Shown: positions 45,271 through 58,541 of the stretch, in pieces
Layout: each line of letters begins with the position of its first letter
Position numbering within the stretch: the first letter of the stretch is position 1
DNA from: Timema cristinae
Taxonomy: Eukaryota > Arthropoda > Insecta > Phasmatodea > Timematidae
Length of the DNA stretch: 64,000 nucleotides
Assembly (NCBI GenBank): GCA_039000515.1
Contig: JBCFYV010000001.1
Coordinates: forward strand, 17,461,928 to 17,525,927
Direction: 5' to 3'
Notes under the pieces: model-generated
The model's input: the letters and a program-made list of their open reading frames with translations, nothing else
Told to the model about the DNA's origin: nothing
Databases searched by the model: none
Translations under genes and position numbers: made by a program

Positions 45271-46049
45271 ATTTTTAAAATTATATGAAGTTAAAAATAT
45301 TTTTTATATCGCTTGACATAACTATTTTAGTCGAACACTAGAATCTTCCCGAACTCTCTGAAGAGGCAACCACAGGAAGAACGCAAACAAAGAATATATA
45401 CTCTGGTTTGTTGTGAAATGGAAGAGCGTGTGGGTTTGACGGGGGTTTTGGGAGGGGGTGTTGATTCCCCCCCCCTTTTTTTCCCTCTAACAAGACAAGA
45501 TGGTACATAGCTGTGGGCACGGGGCGCACGGAAGAATAGTGTAGCGTGCTACATTGGAGGGGAGGTAAAGGGAAGGGACTCACCACACAACACAAATTAT
45601 TTTATCATCATCATCATCATCATCGGAAGGCCTCCGAGAAGAGAAGAGTTACGAGAGAAAGAGATACACGTACCTTCTCTCTCTCTCTCTACTCTTACTC
45701 TCTCGTCACCACTTTGCGTGCCTTCGGGTGCGTCCGGGATAACTATTATTTGTTTGAGAGGAGGAAGCGCTCAGGAAACTGGACACCGGCTCGGTGCAAC
45801 AGTGACATAAAGGACCACAAGGGAACCTTCTTTTATACGCCTTGAGCGAGATACTTCGGTTGTTTATTTTCCCCGTGACCAAGGAAGTAGGAGTTGGAGG
45901 GGCAGGGGAGGAGAAATGTAGAGGGAAGAGTGATAAGGACTATAAAAAAGGGTCAATGTCCTTTACTCACTATAAAATACTAACCATTCATCCACGAAAT
46001 AACTCTATAGTAATGGACTGGCATGCTGATGATTGGTGTATCGGGGGAG
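45271..46049. other. Low-complexity, partly GC-rich DNA
   Basis: Polypurine/polypyrimidine and (ATC)n tracts generate overlapping frames on both strands; none resembles a protein. Confidence 0.5.
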
Positions 46050-46192
46050 GGGGGGGGTTATATCCTGATTGGGTGTACAGAGGGTGGTTTTTACAAAATG
46101 ATTTTCCACGCAGATTTGGGTACACTTCCTCTAAATTTAACCCTCCTCCCAAATACAACCTTAACAGCTAGTAAAACGTGGTGATAAAAAAA
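46050..46192 (+). mobile_element. SINE type C, 5'-truncated
   Basis: TGATTGGGTGTACAGAGGGT, TTTCCACGCAGATTTGGGTA and a shortened tail AACAGCTAGTAAAACGTGGT. Confidence 0.7.
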
Positions 46193-46281
46193 TCCCTGAT
46201 ATTACGGACTTAATCCATCCGATTTTCAAAATAAGTTTATACAATTTAATCCCGAATGGTATAAATAAGATTCATATTACT

Positions 46282-46375
46282 TTTTAGTTTTCCACTCTAC
46301 GCCTATGCTAATTTGGTAACATTTCCTCTGAAATTCTACGCTCCTCGCCCTTACCACACTTCGCAATATGGGTAT
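46282..46375 (+). repeat. SINE type C body fragment
   Basis: GTTTTCCACTCTACGCCTAT then TAACATTTCCTCTGAAATTC. No head or tail. Confidence 0.5.
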
Positions 46376-47217
46376 TACATTAACAGACACCAAGACTTGG
46401 TGAGAGAGAAAAAAAAAATCGAGCAAATGTTGGTACGTACTAAAAAAATATACAACATTAACACAAAAATTAATAATTTAGAATGTAGAATTGGAAACAG
46501 AGGGAATGGATAGGGAGGGAAAAAAACATAAAAAGAGAGGGAAAACTTGTTTGTTTAATGCACCGATTTATAAGTTCCCTATAGCACCAATTTGCATGGG
46601 ACATGAATACAAATAAAACATACAGAAAAAGTATAAAGGGCACAGAAAGAAAGAAAAGTAGAAATCAAAAAGTAAGTGAGAGAGAGTGAGCTAGGTAGAG
46701 TGAGTGAAGAACAGAGCTAGAGAGAGTATAAAGAAAGATGAGATGAGAAACTTGAAGAACACTTGAAGTAGACAAGTCTTGTTGGAAAGTGCCTGAAACC
46801 AATCACGGCAGTTTTCAGATACTGTGGTGTAACCACCCCCCAACCCCCCACAAACCTCCCCCTCCCACAAATACCCCCATCTCAAGACAAACCCACTCCA
46901 ACTTTATTTCCAGAACTTTAAAACGTGGGGGGGGGGGGGGGACCAAGTTGGAACCACTTGAAGATGAAGAAAAAATTGAAGAAAGTTTTGTGTTTAAGAG
47001 CACACAAAAAAATAAACAATATATAATATATATATACATACAAAAAAAAAGTTATGCCAATTGTTCACAATTGTGTGTTATTGCTCCGACTTCTGAGGTA
47101 GGAAACAATAAATATTACTAGATTATTGGTTGGTTCAACTTTGCCATTTGGTTAAATCTTTTTTTTATCTTAAATATCAGTTTTAACATAAAGCTACCTA
47201 TTTTTAATTTCATTTTA

Positions 47218-47400
47218 TCAGGATTTACTACCCGTCCGGGCTATACGCAGTAAATTACGATGACGGAAAAGGTAACATTTAGGGAAATGTGTCCGCATTT
47301 GAGTGTAGAAAGAGAGAGAAACCGTTTAAGGGAACAAATATATACCCCTTATTACATTCAGCCGGGGCTCGTAACCCCAAACTCCATTGCAAAAGAAACT
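47218..47400 (-). mobile_element. SINE type C, diverged
   Basis: Tail ATTTACTACCCGTCCGGGCT, body AAATGTGTCCGCATTTGAGT. The tail palindrome ACCCGTCCGGGCT keeps pairing despite changes. Confidence 0.65.
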
Positions 47401-47875
47401 TAACCAGGTAATTCTAGCAGCTAGTCATCGTATCAAGATGATTAACAGTTAAATTTCAATAATAAGGATGTGGAAGATAGTTTGGAGAAAACGCGATTTT
47501 ATTAACTTGGAGAGAGAATGAAAAAACAAAACAAATCAATATAGAGAGCCATCCCCCCATTCTCCAGCATACCTGAACGTAGATTCAACAAACCTCATCC
47601 TACTGCCCATCACCAACAATACACTACAGTACATTGTGAGTTTAACTCCCCAGGTCTTGTGACCACCATTATGGGTATTTGTTTAAGTAGTTCCCACAAT
47701 TCTAAGGGAGCAAGGCTCGAATTATTTCTGGTAACTGTTGACGGTATTGTTGAATTTTTTTTTAACTCAGAATTTGTTCTGCTATTCTATAAGTAAGTTG
47801 CAGATACTTCGAACAGGTAGTAAGACGTGGTGAAAAAAATATTTAAGCGCTATTAATGGTCGGCGTTCTTTTCTA

Positions 47876-48287
47876 AGATTAGGTGGGAGTATAAGGCTGG
47901 CGAGTTAAGGGCAGTATTTTTGCAATTTTTGAAGCAAAACTTTTTTTTTTTGCCAAAATGAATAAAATATTGCTTCAGTAAAATATAGATTTTAATTTTC
48001 TACACATGGTGATACCAACAGTTTTTGACTATCTCTTATAAGAATAACGGCATTGGATATGAAACTTTTTTAAAAAGATAAAATGTTGTCTTTAAATTCC
48101 TGAACACTTTTTCACATAGATTCAAAAACTGTTGATATCACCACCTTTTTCAGCTGGAGAAATATTCGATAGATTCTGGCCCAAATAAAAAAGGTTTTAC
48201 AATAAAAATTATTTTTGCAAAAAAAAGTTTTTGCTATAAACTACCAAAACACTGCCCTAACTTGCGTTTCCTACAATCCCCCCTTAA
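47876..48287. mobile_element. TTAA fold-back MITE, subfamily 2
   Basis: It starts near TTAGGTGGGAGTATAAGG and ends CAATCCCCCCTTAA (TTAA 48284-48287). It has the subfamily's GTTAAGGGCAGTATTTTTG terminus and inverted ACTGCCCTAACTTGCG. The central arms are more diverged than in other copies. Confidence 0.7.
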
Positions 48288-49164
48288 TGTATATTGGTTA
48301 TTTGTGACCAAAAAGTGAACATTAAATTTAAGCCTAATATTTTTTTTACAGAGGAGATTTTTACAATTTTTTCATTGATGCATAAAACTGATTTAGCAGA
48401 TTTGATTTTAAAATTTAATAAATATTTTTAAAATCTTTTATATGATGGTGTATATACTATTCTAGTGCCTTTACAGTTATTTCTTTTGACAACTATGATC
48501 TAATGACACGATTAGAACGGTAGCTTTCATATAACAAATAAAATATAGGCCTATAAAACAAAATGTTCAAAACTGTGTATAAGTGAATGTATAGTCTTTC
48601 AATGAAGGTGATCCCTTTAAATCGAGTATCATATTACATCCTCTTTAATACTGTACTCTCGAAATACAGGTAAATGCCAACTTTTTTAAAGTAATGCCCT
48701 TTCATAAAATGAAGACTTTTTTCTGTTGTTGACATTGCTAACATTTACTGCTATACTTGTGTTATTTTAGAAGTAATAATAATATCTATCAACATTGACA
48801 TCTGCAGATCACTGGACTTATGAAATGAAATTATCTTTTCCACCTGACCCGTGGTGGAGGCCTGTAATTCCACACACATGCATTTGAAAATTGGACTGTA
48901 AATATAAATGTAAACAAATATTTATTTTGGGAATAACGTGGTTTTTTGGTGGGTTTTAGAAGATACACTTGAAAGATGCGTCCGAATCTTTCTTTTAGAA
49001 GGTGTGGTTAGATTTTCAGTTAAATGTACTCTTAGTTTATAGTTAATGGTTCAACTATAACATAACTTATGAGCTAGTATTTACATCCATTAAGGTTCCC
49101 AGACTGTGGTCTGAGTAAGTTTTTTTTATTCAACCCACATATTTTCCACTACCGGCTTGTTAGG

Positions 49165-49360
49165 CCTGTCTTCGCTTCTTATGTCATATAATCTAACTTA
49201 AGACTAAGCAAGCACAACATCCAGTCCTAGGCCGTTAATTCATCACTGTGAAAGGGTCAACCCACATTTTCCCAGGGATGCATTTTTCGACCGTGCTGGG
49301 AATCAATCCCTGGATCCTTAGCTCACTAGACAAACACGCTACCAAATGAGCTAGAGTGTC
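49165..49360 (-). repeat. tRNA-like retroposon of a further type
   Basis: The reverse strand has CTAGCTCATTTGGTAGCGTG (A-box style) and GGGATTGATTCCCAGCACGG (B-box style), then TGCATCCCTGGG. Neither the SINE A/B/C body nor their tail is present. Confidence 0.55.
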
Positions 49361-49629
49361 AGATCGTGTAAGATGGTGTCATAGATTAATCAGTCAAGGC
49401 AAGACTGATACTTTGGTTGGTTCCACTATGGTGTAGTTTATAAGATAAAGTCATAGTGTAATCAGTAAGGTAAGACTGGTTGATACCTTTCAGGGAGAAC
49501 CGAGTCTACAAGAGGTTTCCCCTTCCTACCTTTGGCAAACAAAAGCACACGAAGTGTGACTTCCCTTACCACCTTCCGCGGAAACCCAGTACGATTCTTT
49601 ACATCACAACTCAATTTCTTTTCATACTT

Positions 49630-50400
49630 TTTACTTTATCTCGACCCCTAGAAGAAAAATTATTGTGAGCGTCGAAAAATCGAACTCTAGAATTTAATAT
49701 ATGTCGTCATTTCATGTCCCTCTCAAACAGAAAAATGGTTTTCACGATTTCTTCTGTCTGTCTGTTTGTCTGTCTATCTATCTCTTTGTATATTCACCGG
49801 ACTAGAACCGAAACCTTTTTACAAATCGGGCCAAAACTTTGTATTTATGGGTCTTATAGGGTCCCCTAGAGGGGTTTATGGAATTAGATCTAACCCTAAA
49901 ACAGATTGTAGTTTACTGAAGGGCATAAATAAAACAAATTATTTTCTCAAAATCCTTTAGATCTATTTTGGAATATTTTTTGTATCAAGACACTGTTTAT
50001 CATTACCAACCAAATGCCAATCTTAATTTTTAATACAAACGAATTTGAGGGTATCATAAATTAAAAGAAATTTCCAATTTTGATCATATCTTAATTATTT
50101 GACATACGAAATAACTTAGCGTTTAAAAGATGTAGTATATATGACCACATTTTTGATGGTGTGTTTTAAAATATAAAATTAATTGGTACGCACTTTGGTG
50201 GATTCATTGTTTCTGTAACATTGTATATTATTTCATTTAGAATTTTGTTGGAGTGTTTCTGCAATAATATAGATTATTTTGTTTCACAAATCTGACTAGT
50301 AAATGTCTCAACTTTAAAATTAAAGAGAGAGAAAGTCTTTTTGGTGCATCGTACCATTTGTTTTAGTTCGTAAAGTTTCAATCACCGAAAGCCGTTCTCT
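49630..50400 (+). repeat. Dispersed repeat 'R1', copy 2
   Basis: CGTCATTTCATGTCCCTCTC, a CTGTCTGTCTG tract, GAACCGAAACCTTTTTACAA, TTGATCATATCTTAATTATT, then TCACAAATCTGACTAGTAAATG as in the arms of 19840-20365. The small open frame inside is not conserved. Confidence 0.68.
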
Positions 50401-51325
50401 TTTTAGGAAGAGCTCAATATAAAAAAAACTATTGTGTGCAGTTTGTCTGAATACATTCTAAGCTATTACAAAACTTAACAGATGTGCCGTGACTCTATAC
50501 GATTAGAAGGGAATTATCTGCGATATGTTTTTTTGACTCACCTCCATCTAGTTTTTATTTGGGATAAGATAACCAATGAGCATGTCATATCCTTGCTATT
50601 CTAAAGATTTCATCAGGTCTTACATGAATAAATACCATATGAGAGTTAGAATCATTTGGTTTAGATGGTATCATGGATTTAATTAATATATATTATTTTA
50701 AAACAACAATTTGATTTTGTAAAATTATTACTTAAACTTTATATATATATATATATAATTATGCTTCTTGAAATACAAATAAAAACTATATAAATTATTA
50801 GTTTTAAAAAACAAGTTACATCTAATAAATAACAATCCATGGATGTTAATTGTTCCATGTCTGTATATAGCCTATCTCATAGGAGCTTTGGCGAGTTCTT
50901 TAATTTTTAAACACTTCTGGAATAATCAACTTCTCTTAACGTCACAATTTATAATTTATTACGCCCTTATGAATACGATGATTTTAAAACTTACTACATT
51001 AAAGGAACTAATTACTGGTTACAAAGATATGATGCAGATATCTTCCTTTTATAATTCATAAATGGTTTATAAACCTTAGTCATTAAAACGGCCATTTATT
51101 TGAGGCCTGAGACAATTTACTGAGCTCAAGAAGTAGCACGTTATCAAAGAGGTGGTTTATTATTTTAAAATGTGGCTTTGTTAAAATAGATTTGAAAGGT
51201 ATCATAATGGGAAGATATAGGTTTAATCCCAACAATCATTTAGCAGTACTTATTTGGCCCCATGAACCAACCAAAATATTTCCTAATAATTTTGCATTGA
51301 CTTAAGATCGTGTTGTGCCTTATAC
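50401..51325. other. AT-rich non-coding DNA
   Basis: Contains a short (TA)n at 50743-50756. No other feature. Confidence 0.5.
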
Positions 51326-51545
51326 TAGGTTAGGTTAGGTTAGTACACATAAACGTGGGGACAAACTCAAATAACCTGCCCACTCTACCACTCTTAATTG
51401 AGCTGAGCTAGTACACCAGCATGAAACTAAGCTCAGATAAACTGCCTTTTCAACCAATCTTCACAGGGCAGTTAGTACACCAACATGAAACCTAACTCAG
51501 ACAACCAGCCTACTCAACCACTCTTAGACAGGGCCGAGTTCGTAT
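51326..51545. repeat. Short TTAGG-type run followed by a 65-70 bp tandem repeat
   Basis: TAGGTTAGGTTAGGTTAG (51326-51343) is a period-5 tract. It is followed by three units of 'AGTTAGTACACCA(A/G)CATGAAAC...CTCAGA...CAACCA.TCTT..ACAGGGC'. TTAGG is the usual arthropod telomere repeat, but so short a run is weak evidence. Confidence 0.7.
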
Positions 51546-52881
51546 TTAGCCATCAATATGCTCCCAAAGGATAAAAAAATTAATTTTAATCTAGTATAAA
51601 AATCAATCACTATCCAGTGAATTTAGTTATTTTGAGCTAAGTTTTACCCAAAAGGTATAATTTCTTAGAACAAAGAGAATGGTTAGAAATATATTTATAG
51701 CCTTCTTTAAATAAATACATAATATAATTATGTTTAACAGCCTCACAACATTGTTTATTAGGATTATTAGGATTATTGTTTTAATGCCTAAAGCCTTCCT
51801 AATTGGCATTCTACTAAAACAAATACCTCAATGTCGGGAAATATTCTTCAATTAGACGGTGCCCTTAAAAGTATTTTCAGGTCTGTATCCATATTCCTTT
51901 GCTGGGAAGAAGGTGGGTTAAGGGGTGGGAGGTTACTTGCAACAGCTCTTGTAAAACAAGGGAAAAAAACATCGATACTTTTTTAAACATTAAATCAACC
52001 TTTAATAAATTTAAATATATTTGTATACATTCAAACATAATTGATTTAGGAGGTGGTATTAATTTTATAAGACTTCAATAAGTCAGAGGGCAATAATATA
52101 GCACGTAACAGTTTTTTTTACCTCTTCCCCCCAACCCCCCCCCCCCCCCATAAAACACCAAGTAGCCATTTATCTTACCCCCTCTGCCCCCTCCAACATT
52201 TGTTACTTAACATTTCACACCAAGAGTGAATTTCATTAATTCATTATGACTATTACATTTCATTTTCTACACCATATATATTAGGAAGTTATTTAAACAT
52301 ATGTTTACTAACTTCAAAAATATGAACAATAATACTATTTTTTCAACATTAGAATTTAAGTAGAAGCTCCGTGTTACGTAACACTGTGCCGTACCCCCAC
52401 CTTGCCTAATTAACACCATGTATAGCTCTACATTACCCCTCATCACATTCACCCCTTACTTCCCAGCCTTACTTGTTTCACGTATTACCCCTAATACTAA
52501 CTTATCCATTAAAGAGAAATACAAAAATAAATGATTAACAACACTTTCAATGGAAGGGGAGTTGTTGCTTCACTCCCCCATATTACGGACCTTGAGTCCT
52601 CTTTGATTTCTATGAATTGTCCCACTAATGAAGTTGAAGGAAGTTATAATCAAAGGAAACTTGTAAACAGAGCTTCGTGTTGTGTGTGTGTGTGTGTTTC
52701 ATAGAAACATATTCATGGTTATGTCTTTAACGACCGACGTCTAACGGACTTACTCCACATATAATGAGAAGCTTCCAGGACTAAACTGTATTCATAACGG
52801 GCATAACTTAGTCAGGATGTCGTTCTATTGTGTGCGAGTGTATGTGTTAGCATCGTTTGAATAATTTCAGAGTGGAGAAAC
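51546..52881. other. AT-rich non-coding DNA
   Basis: Homopolymer C at 52135-52150 and a short (GT)n at 52681-52697; otherwise nothing. Confidence 0.5.
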
Positions 52882-53415
52882 TTAAGGTGCGACGGAAGGG
52901 AACGCAAGTATTTCTGCAGTTTTTATAGAATGCATATTTTTGGCCAAAATAAATAAAATATTTTTCCAGTAGCGACATAGAGTTTAGTTTTCTGCAGATG
53001 TTAATATCAACGGATATTGAATATCTGTCAAGAGTGTTCTGAAAGTTTGCACAACTTTATCTCTTTATTTAAAAAGTTTTGACAAAATTCCAGGACATCC
53101 TTGACAGATATTTAAGATCTGTTGATATTAGCATGTGAAGAAAACTAAATGCTATGTTGCTCTTGGAGAAATATTTGATAGATTTCTGCCAAAAAAAAGG
53201 AAACTCTATATATTATTATTATTATAGCACCGCGTCTTACTACCCTTCGGGTTATACGCACTTACGCTAATGTGTAATGGTAGGGTGATTGTGAGATGAA
53301 ATGAAGGACCTACAGTTTAACGTGGAATCCGAACCACGGTAGAGGCCTGGCATTCCCCACATAAAATGCTATAAAAACTGTAAAATTACTCGTGCCCCCT
53401 TCTGCCAGACCTTAA
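52882..53415. mobile_element. TTAA fold-back MITE, subfamily 1, carrying a SINE insertion
   Basis: TTAA at 52882-52885 and 53412-53415, with termini GGTGCGACGGAAGGG and CCCCCTTCTGCCAGACC. The right arm is interrupted by a 5'-truncated type-A SINE (53212-53361), which accounts for the excess length over the 370-bp norm. Confidence 0.87.
53212..53361 (-). mobile_element. SINE type A, 5'-truncated, inside a TTAA MITE
   Basis: TTATTATTATAGCACCGCGTC to GCATTCCCCACAT, then the MITE arm resumes with AAAATGCTATAAAAACTG. It is truncated at the same place as other 5'-incomplete copies, roughly mid-body. Confidence 0.88.
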
Positions 53416-53711
53416 GTTAAACATAGTTTCTAGCGATGCGTACCGTTGAGTGCTTTAAAAATCGGGGAACTTCACTGAACTTTTAACCACGAGCTTAACG
53501 GTGATGCCTTGAAAACCTTTGGAGAAAAGTTATTTATTTAAAAAATTCCAGCTCATGGCCGCTCTTAGAATTTGAGACCTAATTATGCTAATGTTATTCT
53601 AAATATTACAAGAGGTTGAGTGGTAAAAAAATTGAGACTTAATATTAAAACTTAATTGTTTATAACCTACTATTTTGGTTAGAGTTTTGTATATACATGT
53701 GATGCTCCATT

Positions 53712-53954
53712 TTATAAATTTTGGTTGCCCAGCAAATTATTCTTCCACCTATTTCTGAAAGAATTAACATGTCTTAAGCCTTTAAAATCTGATGGAATAG
53801 CATTCCAAACCCTAACCACCTGGAAGGTAAATGATTTTTCAAAGTTTTTAGTTCGATGTTTGGGTAGACCTACTTGTCGAAAATCTCTATTTATTGTTTT
53901 ATATTTATCTATGGAAGATATTTTGGTCACATCTGAGTAGAGATAAGATGGCAT
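53712..53954 (-). pseudogene. C-terminal fragment of a LINE reverse transcriptase
   Basis: An 80-residue open frame contains KHRTKNFEKSFTFQVVRVWN, then AIPSDFKGLRHVNSFRNRWKNNLL. This is the 'HRT..FE.SF...VR.WN.LP......SF...L...LL' ending shared by many CR1/Jockey-like reverse transcriptases. It ends at a stop shortly after NQNL. No RT catalytic core (FADD) is visible in the AT-rich sequence upstream on that strand, so only the tail remains. Confidence 0.72.
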
Positions 53955-54337
53955 TTAAATCTATACTTTTAAGAGGCCACGAACTAAAAATAAAAAGACG
54001 TTAGTTTTCCATATTGAGCCACTTTAATTTTTTTTAGGTAATTGCTAACATGATTATATTTTTTTAGTTAAAAATAAATATTTGACATCAGTTTTGGATT
54101 TTTTAGATTTTATATTTTAAGTTTTTATTCATGCCAAGAAGAAGTTCTGAGGAGTAGTCAAGGTTTGACAGGACCAATGTTTCACATATGTTTGGTTTTA
54201 CGTCATTTACGACATTCAAATTCAAGAGAGGATTCCCCTTGATTACAAATTTCGCATTCAATACATCAATTTAAACATATTTTCTTAACGCTTTAAAAAT
54301 AGACGAAATCATTTGTATCTCTGTATATTTTAAGTTT

Positions 54338-54910
54338 ATGATAATAAAAATAATAATAATAATAATATCATCACTAGGTGTGGTCTTACGACAGGTCCAT
54401 CCCTTTTATCGATCAATTTCGACCGCCAATACTCCCTGTCCTCTAAATTTTCCTTCAGTTCACAGAATTTTTTTCTTTCCTTCAAGTCATCCCATATTTG
54501 AATCCTCCTCCTTTCTAAGCTCCTCTTTACTTCAACCTTCCTCCTATGACGTCATGCAGAAGACAGTTCCTCCTAAATATGTGTCCAATCCAGTTTGCTT
54601 TATACCGGATTATCAAATCCAAACTTGTTTCTTCTCACCCACACTTCTTAGGACATCTTTATTTTCCACTCTATCTCTACACCTGATCTTCTCAATTCTT
54701 TTCCAGCTCTACTTTTCAAGCTCTACATGCTTAAAGCTCAATTTAATGAGCTTTCGAATAAAATGCCCTGTACAGTCAATGGATGGATTCTTGGTTATAT
54801 CCTGTATTTTCCCATCAACGCTATTCACAGTTAATTATACTTTACAGGTGGGACTGTATAGAGTAAAATGTCTAGTAAATGTACCATTATTTGTTTTATG
54901 GATAGTGTAA
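54338..54910 (-). pseudogene. LINE C-terminus, family 1
   Basis: The reverse strand shows RDRVENKDVLRSVGE, then QTGLDTYLGG, RRRIQIWDDLKERKKF, ELKENLEDREYWRSKSI and GMDLS, with frameshifts between blocks. It ends in an ATT/ATG-rich tail at 54338-54370. A 190-codon open frame on the forward strand over the same span is antisense and not a gene. It is the longest surviving piece of this LINE family here. Confidence 0.7.
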
Positions 54911-55647
54911 AAGTATTTAAGGATAACCCACCATAGTAGACCCTACCTACATTTAAACCCCGACCTTGCCATCAGCGGCAAATTAAACAAGATGGGCTTG
55001 CCTTTTAGTCCACGTACCTGCTTGTGTTGGTGTAAATAATATATATAGTAATTAATAGAGTATAGAGTATAGAGTAGAATTTATTTACGTCAACACAAAC
55101 TATGTTATATAATTTTTTCCATAATTAAAAGGGGTGGGGTGGATACTTCAAAACTATCAGAGTATAAAATTTGTTTTCGGTTCATTATTAATTAATGCAT
55201 GGTTAATTAATTATATTTAAAAAAATTCATAATATCTATAACATAATTGATTTCCAAAACTGAAAAGAAATCTCCAAATAAACTTTTAGTAAAGAATAAT
55301 AATAATAATTGTTTGTTAAAAAACAAACTCCAAGAAAATCACGAAATCAGTTCTCGCCCAATCATCATTCTGCCAAAATAAAGCGAAATTGTTCCATCAA
55401 ATTTAAGTGAGTAATTTATCCCCCTTCTTCCCTCCCTATATCCCCCAAGTTCTTGTTACAAGCGAATCAACCAGCTAGCCCTATTTCCACGTTCCTTTGT
55501 AACATTGTATTCTCTGTAAATGTGCATGTAAGTACTTGGGAAGTTGTTGGTCTGTGGCCTAGGGTCATGAGAATGTCTGAACATTACGACTAGTCAATAA
55601 GGCTTTGCCAATATGAGGTCACGGACTCAGCTTTAACAGAAAAGGCC

Positions 55648-56037
55648 TTAAGGAAGGTTAGTGGGAATCACGAGTTAGGGGCATTTATTTGCATTTTTAA
55701 TATCTTAACTTTTTTTTTTGAGACATCAAATGATTCTCCAGTAGAAACATATAGTTTAATTTTGTTCACACGGTGATATCATTTGTTGAATATTTGTCAA
55801 GCGTGTCTGGGAATTTAATGACAACTTTTTCTCTTCATTTAAAAAGTTTCTCATATAATGCTGCTATGCTCATGACAAATATTCAACAACTGTTGATATC
55901 ACTGTGTGAACAAAATTAAACTCTATTTTTACTGGAATTAATAATTGATTTATTTTGGCCGAAAGAAGAGTTTGTTATAAAGACTGTAATAAATATAGTT
56001 GTTTATTTTAATCATCTCTCCTACACCACTACCTTAA
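55648..56037. mobile_element. TTAA fold-back MITE, subfamily 2
   Basis: TTAA at 55648-55651 and 56034-56037. The interior shows GATATCATTTGTTGAATATTTG and, inverted, CAAATATTCAACAACTGTTGATATC, a long near-palindrome around AAAAAGTTTCTCAT. Confidence 0.82.
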
Positions 56038-57689
56038 GAACTCATCTCACGACTGAGTATTCGTGAAATTATTTGATAGATTACTCTTGTAGCAGGAAAC
56101 TTATTTAAGTGAGACTGTCTGCATTCTTCACTTGAAACTACAGTATAGGGGAAACTTGACTCGGAGGTCAAAGTTCAGAGCCACTATAGTTGTAGTAAAC
56201 TGTTGGTTTTACAGAAGATTTTTATTGCATAAATTGGTTGAGAGTCACTAATTTAAAATAGTAATGGTATTCTTATTGGTAAGATATTATCAGTCAAAAG
56301 TGTTATCAAACGCCTCTAATATTTATTACTTAAGGATACTTTACAATTGACTTTTTCATAACTAACACAAAGATGAAAAATATTACTTAAATAATTAATT
56401 AATATTAAATTTTTGGTTTTGCGGTTGTGGCGTCAAGATATATTACATTATATGAAATAATAAATTAAAAATTATTATATTCACACTTGTATCTTGTTGT
56501 AACTAATAACTGACCACCAAAATAAAAAGTATTTTGTAAATACACGTACATGAACACAAGTTAGCACGATTTTTATGAAGTCATTCCCTCCCCCTCTACT
56601 TCACAAGGTTCATCATTTTAATCTATATTGATAACGCTGCCTTTTAGAATCTCTTGGTCGAAAATCAGTTTTAAGTGAACGGCTATTTTTGTAAATTCGT
56701 GTTTCATAAATCTAAAAACACTTCAAAGAAATACATAATTAAAAACAAATTGTTTGTTGTGAAGGTATTTTTGCTTGCTAAACGTTTTCAACTAGGTTCA
56801 TATGGTGTTTTTATTTAATTATTTTTACTGAGTTTTAGCGGATTTGATTTCACTAAAAATTTTCTAAATCTTTTTTAAAACTGAGTTTCTTTAATGGAAA
56901 TAGTAGGGACATAGGTATTACACATTGCAGTTATTTTTGTAGTTATTCAAGGGTAAAAAATAGAATTCAGTACATAAATCCAGGATTTGAATAGTGACCT
57001 TTCAGCTTCCAGCAAATCAGAGCAAGACGATACTTACTTTTTGGTGCACATGCCCACCATCAGGAAATGTTACAAATTTAAAGATTAAAAGATCTTGGCT
57101 AGGGAAATTAAAATTATTTGGAATTTTGTTATTTTAACAGTAGTTATTTATAACGTGTTGTTTTAGAAACTAATCATTCTATTTCTTAATAATTTTTTTA
57201 AAGAAAGATTATGTTTGAAAGATTGGAATAGAACGTGGGTGAGGGTATGTAATAATTTACATATTCCAGGGTGTAGCCGTTTTTATTAAAGGTTTGGATG
57301 TAACGTTTAGATAAAACACTTACTGAAGAAAGGACCCCTTTGGCTAAGAAGAAAGACGCGTGTATATACCTCTATGGTACGTGCCTCCATAGAAGAAGAA
57401 CTATTGGATCAGAGGTATCATTTCTCTATGAATCTACCTACCTGCAGCGAGAGTGACTATCAAATCATCGGCTTTTTGGAAACAAGACTAGCTGATGCGT
57501 TAGTCCTCTGGATTCAAGAGTAACTAGTTGCCTTTGGTGCAAAGAGGGACAAGAACTCCGGAAATGTAGGAAATTCAAGAAAAATATAGGACGTAACAAA
57601 AAAAAAAAGGTTCAACCTGTACTACTAGCACAATGAGTTTTATTGATACTTATATTATGTACAAGTTTTATTTTACGATAAAACATATT
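56038..57689. other. AT-rich non-coding DNA
   Basis: No repeat family, frame or RNA gene recognised over more than 1.6 kb. Confidence 0.5.
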
Positions 57690-58025
57690 TTTCACATCAT
57701 CATCATATATAGTTTTCTTTGACTGGCAGGGTTTGTCTTGAACATAAGCATATCCATTTACTGCTGTCTTCCCACCAACTTTCTTCCACCACCCTTGCCC
57801 GATCCACTCCTCTCCATACTCCTTTTATACACCTGTCCTTGGTTCTTCCTATTGGCCTCCTGCACGTCACCTCCATTTAAAGCATCTTTCTTAGAATCCT
57901 CCCCTCTTCCGTCCTCTTCACATATCCATATCACCTTGAATTTCGCCTTCTCTATCCTATCCTGCAGGGGTTTCCCTTCATTCTCTCTCATCTTTTAATT
58001 CTTCACCTTGTTCATCCTTGTAACT
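57690..58025 (-). pseudogene. LINE C-terminus, family 2
   Basis: On the reverse strand, across frameshifts: KFKVIWICEEDG (for a RLRWFGHVKRM-like block), MEVTCRRPIGRTKDRCI, GGRKLV and SRQTLPVKE, then a tail seen as CATCATCAT on the plus strand (57697-57705). It has the same block order as 13236-13965 but is a different, more decayed copy. Confidence 0.58.
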
Positions 58026-58495
58026 CCTCAGATAAACTCGTGAATTAGGACACTTGCTGTGATTGGTTAATGATGGCATACACGCAGCCAATAGATATAA
58101 GAAATTGTATCACGGGACACCACAGGGGCGAGTTTGCCGACGAAGACGCACGAAGACTGCGAGTGATGGCTGAAATGACATCATACGGCAGAGTTTCTGA
58201 ATGAGAGCAAGTAACACACACACACAAAAGATAATTATTATTTTTTAAATAAAAACTATTTAGAATTTTCTTACAAACCTTCCCAGACACTGCATACAGA
58301 GTTGAAATGTAGGACATGTCGGGGTAGAGAGACTATTAAAAAAACGCAAACTTTTTGGTTCTGTAAATATATTTTTCCTGAAGGGAAATCTTTTCTTATG
58401 GCTACCATGGTCAGGTTCAAATAATAGTCTCAGGTTATCTGTAAGACTTTTACTGGTACCACACCATATTATCGGGACAAAGTAACCGCACTTAC

Positions 58496-58541
58496 ATGGT
58501 ACCCCAACCTCTGAAGACATTTGCATATCCGCCATTGCCAT
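58496..58541 (-). other. Candidate first coding exon (weak)
   Basis: The reverse strand reads ATG for MAMADMQMSSEVGVP, then breaks at a strong donor-like GTAAGTG (58495 downward). The upstream sequence on that strand is a recent SINE. No second exon is identifiable. It could be chance; one short frame with a donor is little evidence. Confidence 0.2.

Noticed and set aside
51326..51343. Telomere or internal telomeric array
   Set aside because: Only about three and a half TTAGG units, too few; can arise by chance or as part of the adjoining tandem repeat.
54338..54910. 190-codon forward open frame
   Set aside because: It is the antisense of a decayed LINE C-terminus on the reverse strand; its Ser/Phe/Leu-rich sequence has no motif of its own.
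58020..58210. Possible MITE with CACTTGCTGTGATTGG and GGGGCGAGTTTGCC motifs
   Set aside because: No terminal repeat pair or second copy found in the window.
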